Assembly (NCBI GenBank): GCA_024220505.1
Contig: JAKZZE010000014.1
Location: forward strand, 1,275,553-1,339,552
Source: Rhizopus arrhizus
Lineage: Eukaryota > Mucoromycota > Mucoromycetes > Mucorales > Rhizopodaceae
Reading direction: 5' to 3'
DNA: 64,000 bases
Shown: positions 1 to 11,594 of the stretch, one piece after another
How the letters are laid out: each line of letters opens with the position of its first letter
Numbering within the stretch: position 1 is the first letter of the stretch
The notes under the pieces: generated by a model
What the model was told of the DNA's origin: nothing
The model's database searches: none
What the model saw: only the letters and a program-made list of their open reading frames with translations
Translations under genes and position numbers: made by a program

Positions 1-3000
1 AGGACAAAGGGTCGGACCGGAAGGGACCAACTAAGGAGAGAATATTTTGAAAGACCACCAAGGGGTCGAAGGGGACATCGTCAAAGATAAAGCGCCAGTG
101 TGCCTTCCATATACCAAGAATAGTGCAAGCAATGATGCTTTCGTTCGATATTAAGGATAGCCTCTGATGTGGGAAGCATAAAAGGTGGATAGCTCTGTAA
201 ACCTCATGAGTAGTCATTGTATGTCCAAAGAAATGAGGCCATATTTGCTCCCAAACGAGTCGTTTGGCGGACAGAGAAAGAAAAAATGATCGACATACTC
301 GGTAATTAAACGCGGTGTACACAAGCGACAAGAAGAGTTGCCAAGATCTGGAAGGACTTTGTGAATTGTTGCTGCACAGAGAAATTGGTCTTGTAATAAG
401 CGATACCAAGGTGTACGAACTGCTAGCGGAATCTTTAATTTCCAGAATAACTTCCAAAGCACAGCAGGTTTTGTGTATATAGGAGACCTAACTGGGATAG
501 ACTGCAAAAGCTTTGTCTGGTGGGTTATACGGAAATACTTAGGTGTAATCATTTCTGAGCCAACATCTAGACCATCTGCAATCAGAGAGTTACAGAAGGA
601 GTCTAAAGCACCGAATCCTTGGAGGCGTTGTTCACTTGCAGGGAAGCTAGGAAGGCATAACTTTTTAAAGAAAGGAGCCAAGATTATTTTGCCACTAATA
701 ATCCATCGCAGCAGTTTCTTCACACGATTTCTACCGACAGTTATATTTGGGCGATCTGAGGGAAGCGTTTTTGGACGTAGACAAGAAAGTTCCACAACAT
801 GTTCAAAAGCATCTTGAACAAGAACATTATCAAAGGATTTTTGTTCTTGCATTGAAAATTCAGATGTCCATTGCACCACAGCAGACAGAGGCAGAGACAA
901 GCTGTAAATCAGAGGTATTGCAGCAGGCTGCTCTGATGTACTGTTGAGGGCAGAAGAGACTGTGGCAGAATCAAACAATGTGTCAAAAGCTCTAAAAAGC
1001 AGAGCGCAAAGACTTGGTCGATTCTGTTGAAGGAGACCTCGACGAAGCGTAGGAAACAAAAAAGGCAACCGGTGATCATAAAGGACCACAGGTGCCAAGC
1101 TTGCCAAATGGGCAGCCATCCATTGAGAGACAATCGTGGAAGGATGATGATGTTGGATTAAAGGTGTGAGCCAACGAAATTGGAGAGCCTGTTGTTGGTA
1201 CGAAGGATCCAATATGCCGAGCCCGCCTTTCTTGAGAGGTAACTGAAGTACATCGAATGAGATCGGAGGAAAGACGCGAAACAATATGAATTCACGACAA
1301 ATTCGACGTATGACTTTCAAAGTGTGTAAACTGATCCAAGAAACGCGCAAAACATGCCATAGAGTAGACAGTATCAGGGTGTTTAGTACAGTAGCTCTAC
1401 CGCGAACGGACAAGTTGCGTTCTTTATGTATGTCACACGCTCGAGTAATCTTAGCGATCAGGCGATCTTGGAACAAGCGATTATGTGCAGTGGACAGCAT
1501 CAAAGGGTATCCAAGATAAGTAAGCGGCTCACCAGAACATCGGTCATGCCACTGAGTGATACCATGAGAAGCTAAAGCAGGCAGCCAATGAGGGTGAGGG
1601 ATCCCTGATATAGAGAAAGCAATTGTTTTGTCATAATTCATTTTGGCGTTGGAGGCCTGATTGTAGTGTTGAATCAAACTTTGAACCTCATCGAGATCGG
1701 TAGCATTACGCAGGAAAATAAGCAAGTCATCTGCGTATGCGAGCACCTTGAGCGGTTGAAGAGAAGATGGACCATATAAAGGATCACGAATGTTTGGTAG
1801 CGACAAACTTGGTGGTTGAAAGCCTTGAATTCTCGGTGAATGAATGATTGCTCTAATAAGAGGTTCTAGAGCAAGGTTGAACAGGATAGGACTAATAGGA
1901 TCGCCTTGCCGTAAACCACGTCCGAGAGGGACTGGTACGGTAAGATGACCGTTAACGTTGACTTGCATCGATGTACCATAAAAGAAACTTGTAATAGCGA
2001 GAACAATTTTTTCAGGAAAACCAAATTGAACTAAGACAGCCCGAAGATAATCGGGATGAATCCTGTCGTAAGCTTTTTCTTGATCGCAAAGAAGACCAAT
2101 TTCGTCCGAGTTTCGGATAGAAGCTTGTTCTATAGCCAAATTCACCAAAGCACCGTTATCTGCAATGAATTGTTCTTTCATGAAACCGCTCTGCCAGGGA
2201 GATATGAGTGGAGAGGTCACCAAGGCAAGGCGAGAGTTGAGGAGACGTGTGAAGATTTTGGCATCACAATTAATCAATGTAATTGGTCGCCAATTCTTCA
2301 AAAGACTGAGGTCCCCTTTCTTAGGAAGCAAACAAATACATGTTTCAAGCCAAGGCTTGGGGAAGAGACTATCAGTGAGAGCATCATTATACACACGAAG
2401 GATCAATTCAGAGTACTTGGGATGTTGGAAGATCAAGTTAAGAAATACGTATGATAAGCCATCAGTACCAGGGCTGCTGACTTTCGGTGTACGTTTAACT
2501 TGTGCGAGAACCTCATCCAGAAGAAAAGGCGAGGTCATCAGATCAGAGTCATCATTAGATAGTCGACAGGACGCAGGAATGTGTGAGACCATATTGTCCA
2601 GCGACGCAGAACATATTGGATCAGCGGAATATAATTCAGTATAAAATCGCTCTGTCATCTCCAGCATTTGATCCTGAGACGAGCATATAGTTTGAGTGTC
2701 AGGATTCATTAGCCGAGGTATGGATCGTTGAACCAGTCGTGAGGTGGCTGACTTCTTTAGATACCCAGCGTCTGTCTCTCCTCTTTCCCGCCAGGATCGT
2801 TCGGCTTTCAGTATGGCAATTGATGTAATCTCTTGTTGTAAGGTCTGGATCTGTTGCTCTACTCTCGGTAGGTGAATAGCCAATAGAGAAATAGGAAAAG
2901 ATCCTCGAAGCAGACGTTGACGTTTACGTTGTAAAGCAACAATTTGCTGTTTGCGCCAATCAACATGCTGTCTACCAAACCGTCTAGTAAACTGTTTTAC

Positions 3001-3921
3001 TTTCGTTTTTACCATATCCCATAGATCTTGAGGTGATAATTCCGAAGAAGCAATTTCTTGATCATACAATCGAGTAAGCATACTTGCCAATTTCTGTCGA
3101 TATTCTTTGATCTTTGTATACACAGGATTTGCTCGCCAGAGACCAGGACCTGTTTCGAAAAGGAGGTCGGCTTTGAGAGTTACCTGGAGTAAGGCGTGAT
3201 CTGTCCATTCGGAATTGAGGAATTCTACATCCGCATCAACATAATTAATGGACATGTCGAGGGATAAGTAAATATAATCAATCGTGGAATGTGTTGTTGC
3301 ACCACGTCTAAAGGTGGCGGTTTCTAAGGAACGTAGGTCGGTCATCACATTTTGGAAGTGACATTGGAGGAAATGCAACCATTGAGGAGGCGGATTTGAT
3401 CGGTACGCTGTTGAAGAGGATTGTAGTAAATAATTAAAATCACCGGCAATAATCATGCGATCAACACAAGAGATAGGCTCATAAGGTGATAATTGACGGA
3501 AAGTCAACAATGTGTTAAAAAATTCATGGCGAGCTCGATTTGACGAAGCCGGAGCATAGACTACCAAAATATGAAAAGGAGCCATTTGCCCATTGACATG
3601 CGTAACTTGAGCTAGAATGCAGCGTGAATCGTCTGGAAGAGGAATACGCGTTAAAGAGTAATGAGGATCAAAACAGAGAAGGCCACAGTATTGAGTCCAC
3701 AGGGACTGCTGACTACAAAACTGTTGATGTAAAGTCGGTAAATGAATACCATTACTACCACTGTTATCAATTTCTTGAAGAGCGACAAAAGTGGGAGATT
3801 TGGAGCGAATGTACCGGATTAAATGTTTTCGTGAAGTTGGATTACTAACCTTGAAGAGGCTGTTGCCATTCAAGGAGAGTAAAGAAAAAGCCTTGCGTTT
3901 GTGATGATTATTCATAATCAT
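1..3921 (-). pseudogene. LINE ORF2: APE endonuclease, reverse transcriptase, zinc-binding C-terminus (frameshifted near 260)
   Basis: First ATG is at 3921; upstream codons would need a TTG start. The N-terminal ~240 residues look like an exonuclease-endonuclease-phosphatase domain (ALQEID, AGDFN, then SEWTDHALLQV with the C-terminal Asp-His). The RT follows, with CDQEKAYDRI, GLRQGDPISPILFN and the catalytic AYADDLLIF. The C-terminus has the WKLFWKLKIP...CRLC...HFFFLCP pattern of zf-RVT domains. The long frame stops at 214, but another minus-strand frame stays open from about 265 to base 1 and continues the family pattern (RLVWEQIWP, then ILGIWKAHW). One indel at roughly 255-290, in a T-rich tract, therefore breaks ORF2. 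No RNase H is visible before the edge. Confidence 0.88.
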
Positions 3922-4705
3922 AATCAAATTATAAATTCATCAGAGTACGGGTTTTCGGTACCCTAGAGGATTTCCGAACCGCCGTAGTAGCAGAAGACTT
4001 GTCAGAAGGCTTATCAGTATACTTATCAGTAGATGACAATGAGAACGTATTGTCACCATTGGCAGTTGAGGACAAAGTAGCCTCTTCCGCGGGGGAAATT
4101 GTGTCCATCGCCTCAGTTGTGGAGGACGTATCATCAGACATTGCTGGTTCTTGTGAGACTGCAGCTGATTCTGCATCCATAGCCGTTGAGGTTGATGTCG
4201 CTGTCGAGACCTCCGTATTCGGCGTTGCATACTTGGATCGATGAGTTGCACTATCCAATTCAGACGTGGTAGAAGAAACGATAGACGAGTTCATTTGAGA
4301 GTTACAGTGGGTGAAAAAATGGTTCCAATGTTTTCGTCTCGCAACTTCAACGCTTCATAACTTTTGAACTACACACGGTAACGACTCACAAAAACATGCA
4401 TTTTGTAGCGCTTTTGTAGCTTATATTGGTGAAAAACAATTTTGTTTGCACTGTTACACAGTCGGGAATAAACTAACATTAAGTACAAAAACCAACATTG
4501 GAACCATTTTTCCACTACAGCTCCAGATAAGTTTATTTGTTATTTAATGGAATTTTCACTAGAGCTTTTAGCTGGTTATGAGTCATACCATTCCGACTAT
4601 CGCCGAAAAAGTCTACGTGACTTATAAAATTAATTTATCCCCGGTCAAAGCTTTTTTTTCCTTTTCTTTCTCCACATATCAAAGATTTGGGGTATCACTA
4701 CACAT

Positions 4706-6305
4706 ATGGTTCGCGCTCTCTCTAAAAACAAGCAAGAAAGCATCAAATCATTGGTTTTACAAAACAAGCCATACTCAGTGATAATGGAACGTATCCCTAA
4801 CTTAAAAAAATCTACTTTAAGTAGATATGCCAACAAGTTTTATCCTGGTAGAGTAACAGCAAACCCTGGTAGAAAGGCTGTTCTAAGCGTTACCACCAAG
4901 TCTTATATACGTAAGCAGATTGTTAATGGTACACTCAAGACTGCGAAGGCTGTCCATAAGTATCTAGTATGCACTGGCCATAATATTAGCTACTCAGGTA
5001 CCATTAAGGTTATGAAAAGCATGAACTTCCATGCTAGGATAAAGGTAAAAAAGCCTTTATTGACTAAGGTTCAGAAAGCAAGACGGCTAGCATGGGCAGA
5101 AGAGCATAAAAACTGGACAAGCGATGACTGGAGACGTATGGTATTCAGTGACGAAACAAAAGTCAACGTTTATGGGTCAGATGGTTGCAAATACTTTTGG
5201 AGTCGACCAGATGATAAACTTCAACCCCATCATCTCGACTTGACAGTTAAAGGAGGGGGCGGTAGCATCATGGTATGGGGTTGTATTACCGATGACGGGC
5301 CTGGTTATGCATGTTGGATTAGTGAAGGCACAATGAAAGCGTCTGACTATGTCGGAATTCTCAGTACAACTCTTATGGATAGCCTTGGTTACTATGGTTA
5401 CAATCCTCAGGACATCTATTTTCAGCAGGATAACGATCCTAAACACACGTCTAAGCTAGCTAGGCAATGGTTCAAGGACAACAACTTCAAGTGTGACCAT
5501 ACCTTCAACTGGCCTTCACAAAGTCCAGATCTAAACCCAATAGAGCACATCTGGCACCACCTTAAGCTCAAGTTAAGTGTGTTATGTTCTGGTAAAGTAA
5601 TTAAGGTAGCGATAAAAACCAAAGAATACTTTTTGAGACTGAACTTTATTAAAGACAATCTTAATTATTAAAAAGAAATCATTACAAAGTCTACTATTTA
5701 TATTCTTCTATCAGTTGGCGGGTAAATGAGTTGTTATGAGCGTAGATCCAATAATTGACATGTTTGATTGAAGAATGATCACTGAATCGATTATGAAAAT
5801 TTTTAATTCGTTGTTTTATAGATCTTATTGTTCTTTAACTGATCTGGGAGAATTGTCCCGTCTTCATTGAGAGGAAAGATATATTTATATGAAATGCCTC
5901 CAGTCAGATCATAGTTGACTAGGTACCTGATCCATTATTATTCATTTACAGAAATGATGAATAATAAAGGTCATGACTTATTTATTGTTCATGTTTACTT
6001 TATAGGATGAATCTAATAGTGATAGTTTTATATAAAAAAGAAGAAGAATATATTTTATTTGATAAAGATTTATCAGTTTTAATATACTTCTTTTAGTTGT
6101 GATTATTCAATGTCCGTTATGATCAGACGCTGTTCTACAACAAAGTGCATATGATACTAGGGCAAAAGGTGTGCATGAATTATGGGATCGCGTTGAAAAA
6201 GAATGGTCTACTTTTACAGCAGAAGACTGCAGGAGATACATAGACAGTATGCCTGATCGTTGTAGAGCTGTAATTGCTGCGAAGGGCTGTCATACAAGAT
6301 ATTAA
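4706..6305 (+). pseudogene. Tc1/mariner transposase D (DD37E), split by a solo LTR
   Basis: DDE transposase that would cut and paste its own element at TA sites. An N-terminal helix-turn-helix region (residues ~1-110) is followed by catalytic blocks VFSDETKVN, KGGGGSIMVWG, FQQDNDPKH and SPDLNPIEHIW. Thirty-seven residues separate the second Asp from the Glu (DD37E). After the LKLKLS block the frame runs into an LTR at 5580. Taking out 5580-6142 and one copy of the 5-bp duplication restores an in-frame C-terminus (6148-6305, ending in a KGCHTRY-type tail), giving about 343 residues with no other stop. The gene was therefore intact when the LTR landed. Confidence 0.93.
5580..6142. repeat. Solo LTR (563 bp) with 5-bp TSD aagtg
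   Basis: Starts TGTTATGTTCTGG and ends CTACAACA (TG...CA ends, short TGTT/AACA inverted repeats). It is flanked by aagtg at 5575-5579 and 6143-6147. A second copy of the same family lies at 38299-38875 with a different 5-bp duplication, which confirms both boundaries. No internal coding region. Superfamily (Copia or Gypsy) not determined. Confidence 0.92.
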
Positions 6306-7708
6306 TAAAATAAAGCATCTAGTGGAAAAATGGTTCCAATGTTGGTTTTTGTACTTAATGTTAGTTTATTCCCGACTGTGTAACAGTGCAAACAAAATTG
6401 TTTTTCACCAATATAAGCTACAAAAGCGCTACAAAATGCATGTTTTTGTGAGTCGTTACCGTTTGTAGTTCAAAAGTTATGAAGCGTTGAAGTTGCGAGA
6501 CGAAAACATTGGAACCATTTTTCCACCCACTGTAGGAGGAGCGGCCTCTGTTTCCTTTGGAATGTTCTTGCACAACGAAGGCGACCCTTGCCGAGAGAGT
6601 TCAGTACTGGAAGACTCTTTCGCGGTCGTGTTTAATACACTATCACTCGGGGAGGAAGGACTTGTACTTGCATACTGGGTAGGTACAGTAGAAATCGAGG
6701 CCGAGGTATCGCCTTTACGTCTTTTACCCAAAGCAACTTTTTCAGGGCATTGTGATCGGATGTGACCAGCTTTATAGCAATAGAAACATTTACGTTTGTT
6801 ACTAGGAGCCTCCTTACAATCAACAGCACTTTGGCCAAGTTCATGACAATACTTGCAATAGGTGGGCATGTCTTTCCAATAAGCATGAATAAAACATGAT
6901 GATAATTCACCATTGCTGTCAGGATCGACCCACTGGATGGCATGAGTCAATTCAAGAAAGGGATCATTCTGATCTGGATCAGGAGAACAATCCAGTATGG
7001 CATAACCGGAGCCCAGAAAAGCACCGGTTTCAGTATCAGTGACAATACCAACATCACGTACAATTCCATAATTATTCAAAGTATTCCGCAAACCCTCCAA
7101 AAGACGTTGAGGTCGCAACCAAGGCAACTGTTGGAGAGTAACACGTTTGATGATAGATCCAGGACGGCAAGCGATGACAGGCCGTATAACGATCATTCAT
7201 TTATCAAACTGAAGACCGTGATTACAAGCGGCGTTTCGAAACTCTTCATTATCAAAATTGATTTCCAGATATCTGTTTGGACCAGATTTGTGAACTACAA
7301 GACCCACATAGTCTTTAAATTGGTAATAGGCTAATTTATACAATTCACGATCGGATTCACGACGAGAGGTAACGTCAAAGAAAATACTTCCAGGAGACTG
7401 AGAAACTCCCCAATAAGTGGTTTCGATTATTACAGGATTGGTTGTATCAGAAGCAGTTGCCGCAGATTCAACTGAATGAGAATAAGTATTTGATTTTTTA
7501 ATATGGAGCAAACTTTCACGAGTGACAGCAGGACGTTGGTGCACTTTCGAGTAGGGCACAGTGGCATTACGTCGAGATGTGGAGGTTGGGCTCGTCGATC
7601 GAACAGATGTGTTGTGACTGCTTCCTTTGTCAGGTGGCTTTACTTGAGTAGGCGAGAGAAACATGTGTGTTGAAAGGTAGCATAAGGCGTTAAGATAATA
7701 CAGTGGGT

Positions 7709-9953
7709 GGCAAGGGCAAAAGATAGGTCCCGGAGATCGCTGGCCTCAATTAAGCTCCGATCTGCATGAAACTCCGAATATGCATTCTTGTACCTCGTAT
7801 CATCTTTGATGCCAAATTTGGTAAGATTTCAATCAGCGCATCTGGTTCTATTGGCCATTGAATTTGCCTAGTCTACCACTTAGTAAAATGAAATTGGGTG
7901 ACCAAGATTTCAGAATTGGTCCAGCAGTTGCGGATGAGAAATTTATAGGAGTAGATATAATAAGCTTTATTAAAGTCTGTAACAGTAATTAAACTTTATT
8001 AAATGAATAAAACTGCACTGGCTATGCACGATGAACTCTACGAGACCTTCTGTGTTGTCTAGTAGTAGGTGTTTCCAGACTAGAGCGACCAGCTAAATCG
8101 GTCATTGCATCCATTATCGGAGCTGTGGGATCAATCATTCCAGGAGTTACTGCTGTAGAGCGAGTAGGGGGCATCCAGTCCTCGTCATCTGTACTATCCT
8201 CGCTTGAAGAAGCATCAGAATGATAGTCGTGCTCGAACTGGAATGGCTCATGCCGGTCTTCTTGACTATCATCGATCTCAGCACCAACGTTTCCATCTGC
8301 AGCACGAGTAATCCATTCATATGAGTCAATATTATCTTCTGTTACCCCTTCACTAACTGTTCGCTGAAATGATACCTCTTGCAAGCATCGTTCCATCCCG
8401 CGGATAAGTCCATTGTCCCGATTTTCATACCTCCATAAGTACTCTAATAAACGTGCTGGGCAATGCTTTGCGGTGCGATAACGAGGGTGAACCAACGATT
8501 TGACATCTCGCCATAGACCTTCTATAGTGTTTGTATTTATCATGCCCTCTGTATGGTTACCCTCTACATTATCCCGAGTAGCAAATCCATGGGAATGGTT
8601 AACAACCTCATGCCGACGGAAAAAAAACTCACTAGAGCTATAGTTTGCTGGAGCGAATATATGATTCTGCAATCTTACATCATCAGGATGAAGTGAGGAA
8701 TAGGCCCTCCATCCATCGCTACGGATGACTGCTCCTTCCTTGCAAAACTGGTAAAGGATAGGCAACAATGTAGCAGCAGTCCTATTCGGAACGGTACAGA
8801 GCATACGGCGTCCAGCAGAGAACTTCTGTCTCGTCTCTTGAACACCAGTTGTAGGATCGGTATAGCTGTACGTAATACCAGTACGAAGGGCTTCTACCAT
8901 TCCAAAAACCCAAACTCCATCTCTGCGTGATCCACGATTGTATTTACGCTTGCCAAATTTGGACTCGTCAATTTGAATATGATCACAGAGTTCGTTGTCA
9001 CCGAGCTTGTAGTCACCAAAATACCTGATAAAATCGTTGTGCATAAGCATCTGACAATCAACAGCAAGCTGACTAACAGTAGGACCACTAATGCGAACCG
9101 TTCTGATGATAGTAGCAATTGATGCCTTACGAAAATACTCCGAAAGTACTATGTACACCTTGTTGATGTCCGACTTCTTATTAAAAAATACAGATCCCTT
9201 CGTAATGGATTCTTGTCGATCATTATGAATCCCAATTGATGAAGGAGTGCGACAACGATAGTAGAACTGAGATTTGCTACGTCTGTACCTAAGGACCATC
9301 TCATTCGTGCATCCATTGAAGTTGCAAATGCGGTTTTCCCTGTAGAACGCACCAATAGATTCCCTCAGGTGACTGTAATTCCATCAGTAAACATGCCCTA
9401 CTTTCCTTTTATATCACTTACGTCCATGTAGTTTCTTCTGACACAATGATTCTTGCTTCGCTCACTCTGTCACCATCCGAAGGAGTACGAGACCCATAAG
9501 GAGCAGACAATTGGCCAGAAGTACGGCCACCACGACGTGATAAGGATACAACAGAGCTTGAGACGGACATAGACGAAAATAAGTAAAATACAGAGAAAAC
9601 ACAAAAATGCAAAGGGGTATTTATATTCTTCCTACAAAAAATGACGCAACATAAGTATCCAATCATATTGGTGATTATCTATCCCGAGTCAGAGTCCAGG
9701 GTCAACAAAAAAAGCGCAAAATACCACAAAAGGAAAGAAAAAAAAATTATTCTAAAAAGTCCACTGACGCTGACTTATCTAAGCGGTAGACTAGGCAAAT
9801 TCAATGGCCAATAGAACCAGATGCGCTGATTGAAATCTTACCAAATTTGGCATCAAAGATGATACGAGGTACAAGAATGCATATTCGGAGTTTCATGCAG
9901 ATCGGAGCTTAATTGAGGCCAGCGATCTCCGGGACCTATCTTTTGCTTTAGCC
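7709..9953 (-). mobile_element. Merlin/IS1016-like DNA transposon 1, ~175-bp TIRs
   Basis: Terminal inverted repeats of about 175 bp (7709-~7885 and ~9778-9953), outer ends GGC(A/T)A(A/G)(A/G)GCAAAAG followed by a near-perfect shared block. Flanked by the 8-bp duplication cagtgggt, the size expected for IS1595/ISXO2 and Merlin transposases. Contains one spliced transposase gene on the minus strand. An orphan right end of the same family occurs at 40234-40409. Confidence 0.93.
8022..9570 (-). CDS. Merlin (ISXO2-like DDE) transposase 1, spliced, apparently intact
   Basis: Model: exon 1 9570-9422, intron 9421-9373 (GTAAGT...ACAG, 49 nt), exon 2 9372-8022; 1500 nt, 499 residues. The ATG at 9570 was chosen because the product then aligns with the start of Merlin 2 (Ser-rich, RRGGR, GDRV, AxIIVS). 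The junction restores ...WTHLRESIGAFYRENRIC. Next comes a zinc-ribbon-like region with C-x4-C and a later Cys, a helical DNA-binding segment, then the ISXO2-type core: HIQIDESKFGKRK (first Asp), IRSDGWRAY (second Asp) and NTNTIEGLWRDVK (Glu). The C-terminal tail is acidic then basic. No stops or frameshifts seen, so it may be active. Intron placement is inferred from splice signals and the parallel gene. Confidence 0.9.
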
Positions 9954-10188
9954 CAGTGGGTGAAAAAACTCTAAAAACGTCAGACATTTTTTCTGTTTTT
10001 AGCCTCTGTGAGCATGTATAGTGATTTAGATGATGCAACAACTTTATGACATGTTTATTTGAATTTCTGTTACGTCTCATGAAATTTTTAATCTCAGAAT
10101 ATTATTTAACAGTCCGTAAATGCGATGGAAGTGTTGTAGGTTTATTTTTAGAGTTTTTTCCTTTTCCTTTTATTATGTTATAGATGAC

Positions 10189-11198
10189 TTAATACTTCGT
10201 AGATCCACCATTGGCATCGATTACTGCTTTAATACGTGCAGGCATAGTGTCAATATACCTTCTGCAAACTTCTTTATCAAAGGAGTTCCATTCCTTTTCA
10301 ATTCATGAACACCCTTGGCTTTCTTGTCATATAACGATAGCTTCAACTTCAAATGATGCCAAAGATGCTCAATAGGGTTAAGATCAGGACTTTGAGCTGG
10401 CCAGTCATCAATATAGTTAACTCCATTGGCATTTAGCCATTGGATAGTTGACTTGGAACGGTGCTTTGGATCACTATCGTGCTGAAAGTATGCTGTAGAC
10501 CAATCCATATCATAGTACTCCATTGTTTCCCGAAGTGTTGTATCCAATATATGTTGGTAAAGATCCGAGTTCATAGTTCCATCGTATATTTGACAGGCGT
10601 ACCCAGGTCCCTCATAGGTCATGCACCCCCACATCATTAAACTACCGCCTCCATGCTTAACTGTTACGTCGATATGGTGAGGCTTAAGAGGGTCCCCTGG
10701 TCTTGACCAATAGTATTTACATCCGTCAGAGCCCCAAATGTTGACTTTTGTTTCATCAGAGAACACTACACGTCGCCAGTCATCTGTAGTCCAGTTTTGG
10801 TACTTTTTGGCCCACGCTAGCCGTCTCTTCATGTGTTTTGTGGTTAATAAAGGCTTTTTGACCTTAATCGCAGAAAAGAAGTTCATCGATTTTAATACGT
10901 TTATAGCGGTTTTGTACGATATGGAATACCCTAGCTCCATAAGTTTATCATGTACTTCCCTCGCAGTCTTGAGTTGGCCATGTACCACCTGAATTTTGAT
11001 GAATCTCTTCGTCTGAGCGGACACAACCATCGGTCTACCACCAAGTCCACGCTGTCGGTTAGGGAAAAACTTGTTCGCATAGTTATTAACCGTTGCATAC
11101 GTAACACCAAGGCGGCTTGCAGCATCCATAGAGTCTTTTCCGGCAAGTAGAGCGGACTTTATATTGTTTTTGATGTCAGCTGAGAGAGATTTAGGCAT
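10189..11198 (-). pseudogene. Tc1/mariner transposase C (DD35E), C-terminal frameshift
   Basis: Starts MPKSLSADIKNNIKS at 11198 with an N-terminal HTH region, then VFSDETKVNIWGSDG, KHGGGSLMMWG, FQHDSDPKH and SPDLNPIEHLW. Thirty-five residues separate the second Asp and the Glu (DD35E). After KAKGVHEL the original frame is lost and a wrong tail runs to 10221. The expected tail (IEKEW...DANGGSTKY) is readable in another frame, ending with a TAA at 10191-10189. The break fits a small out-of-frame deletion where related enzymes have LWDR. All three catalytic residues lie before the break, so partial activity cannot be excluded. Confidence 0.9.
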
Positions 11199-11594
11199 AA
11201 TTGAAGTGTTTAGGAAATTTAAAAAATTAAATGGAAAAATTTGAAGAAAAAGAGATAAACGATTCTTTTTATACTTTTGGAGACTTTATGACTCATAATA
11301 TGTCAATAAAAGTCCGCAAAGTCTGTCTGTCGGTCCGTGTATCCGACAATTATGGAAGTGAAAAAACTCTAAAAATAAGCCAGTCTTCTTTTAGCAGTTG
11401 ATTTCGGATCAGTATTTATCAGCTGAGATTGAAAATATAGCATACGATATGCTACTATCTGTGCTACATATGTGCAAAATTTCACGGTGATACACCAACT
11501 TGATAAAACAGAGCATCCAAAAACGCTAATAATATCATAACGTTTTTAGAGTTTTTTCACCCACTGTACATATTAAGATGAATTGCAGTCACGG

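Larger units (their letters stand above)
4305..6532 (+). mobile_element. Tc1/mariner element D (213-bp TIRs, TA flanks)
   Basis: Begins CAGTGGGTGAAAAAATGG and ends with its inverse, with TA at 4303-4304 and 6533-6534. The inverted repeats run the full 4305-4517 and 6320-6532. Each end has an outer motif and a mirror-image inner copy (inner at 4496-4517 and 6320-6341). Inserted in LINE ORF1; the transposase runs opposite to the LINE. It later received a solo LTR inside its transposase gene. Confidence 0.95.
3929..7664 (-). pseudogene. LINE ORF1 (gag-like, two CCHC zinc knuckles), split by Tc1 element D and one stop
   Basis: The N-terminal half (7664-7200) ends at a TGA at 7199-7197, followed in the same frame by ATG and the second half (7196-6533). 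That half holds two CCHC knuckles, CKYCHELGQSAVDC and CFYCYKAGHIRSQC, then a Ser/Thr-rich tail. The frame enters the Tc1 terminal repeat at 6532. Removing 4305-6532 plus one TA copy leaves the reading frame intact, so it continues into 4302-3929 (S/T-rich, ending in basic RKSSRVPKTRT). The original protein was thus one ORF of about 500 residues. Role by family: RNA binding and RNP assembly. Confidence 0.82.
1..7700 (-). mobile_element. APE-type LINE (non-LTR retrotransposon), interrupted, running off the left edge
   Basis: Minus-strand non-LTR retrotransposon with the usual order: ORF1 (nucleic-acid-binding, zinc knuckles) then ORF2 (endonuclease plus reverse transcriptase). ORF1 stop and the first ORF2 ATG are only 7 nt apart, suggesting coupled translation. 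The 3' end lies outside the window, so tail and target-site duplication cannot be checked. The element is split at a TA by a Tc1/mariner copy (4305-6532). The 5' leader seems to stop near 7700, where Tc1 element C begins. The L1/Tad-like assignment is inferred from domain order, not a tree. Confidence 0.85.
7701..11566 (-). mobile_element. Tc1/mariner element C, its left end split by a Merlin element
   Basis: Ends CAGTGGGTGAAAAAACTC... with TA at 7699-7700 and 11567-11568. The Merlin element inserted after the first 8 bases of the left terminal repeat, so those bases (cagtgggt) occur at 7701-7708 and again at 9954-9961. An inner inverted copy of the terminal motif sits near 10142-10160 on the left and near 11352-11371 on the right. 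Removing Merlin leaves an element of about 1.6 kb. Confidence 0.93.

Noticed and set aside
2056..2644. Plus-strand open frames opposite the LINE RT (2056-2454, 2165-2644)
   Set aside because: Antisense shadows of ORF2; no domain and no independent signals.
3999..4244. Plus-strand 81-codon frame opposite LINE ORF1
   Set aside because: Mirror of the Ser/Thr-rich ORF1 tail; composition artefact.
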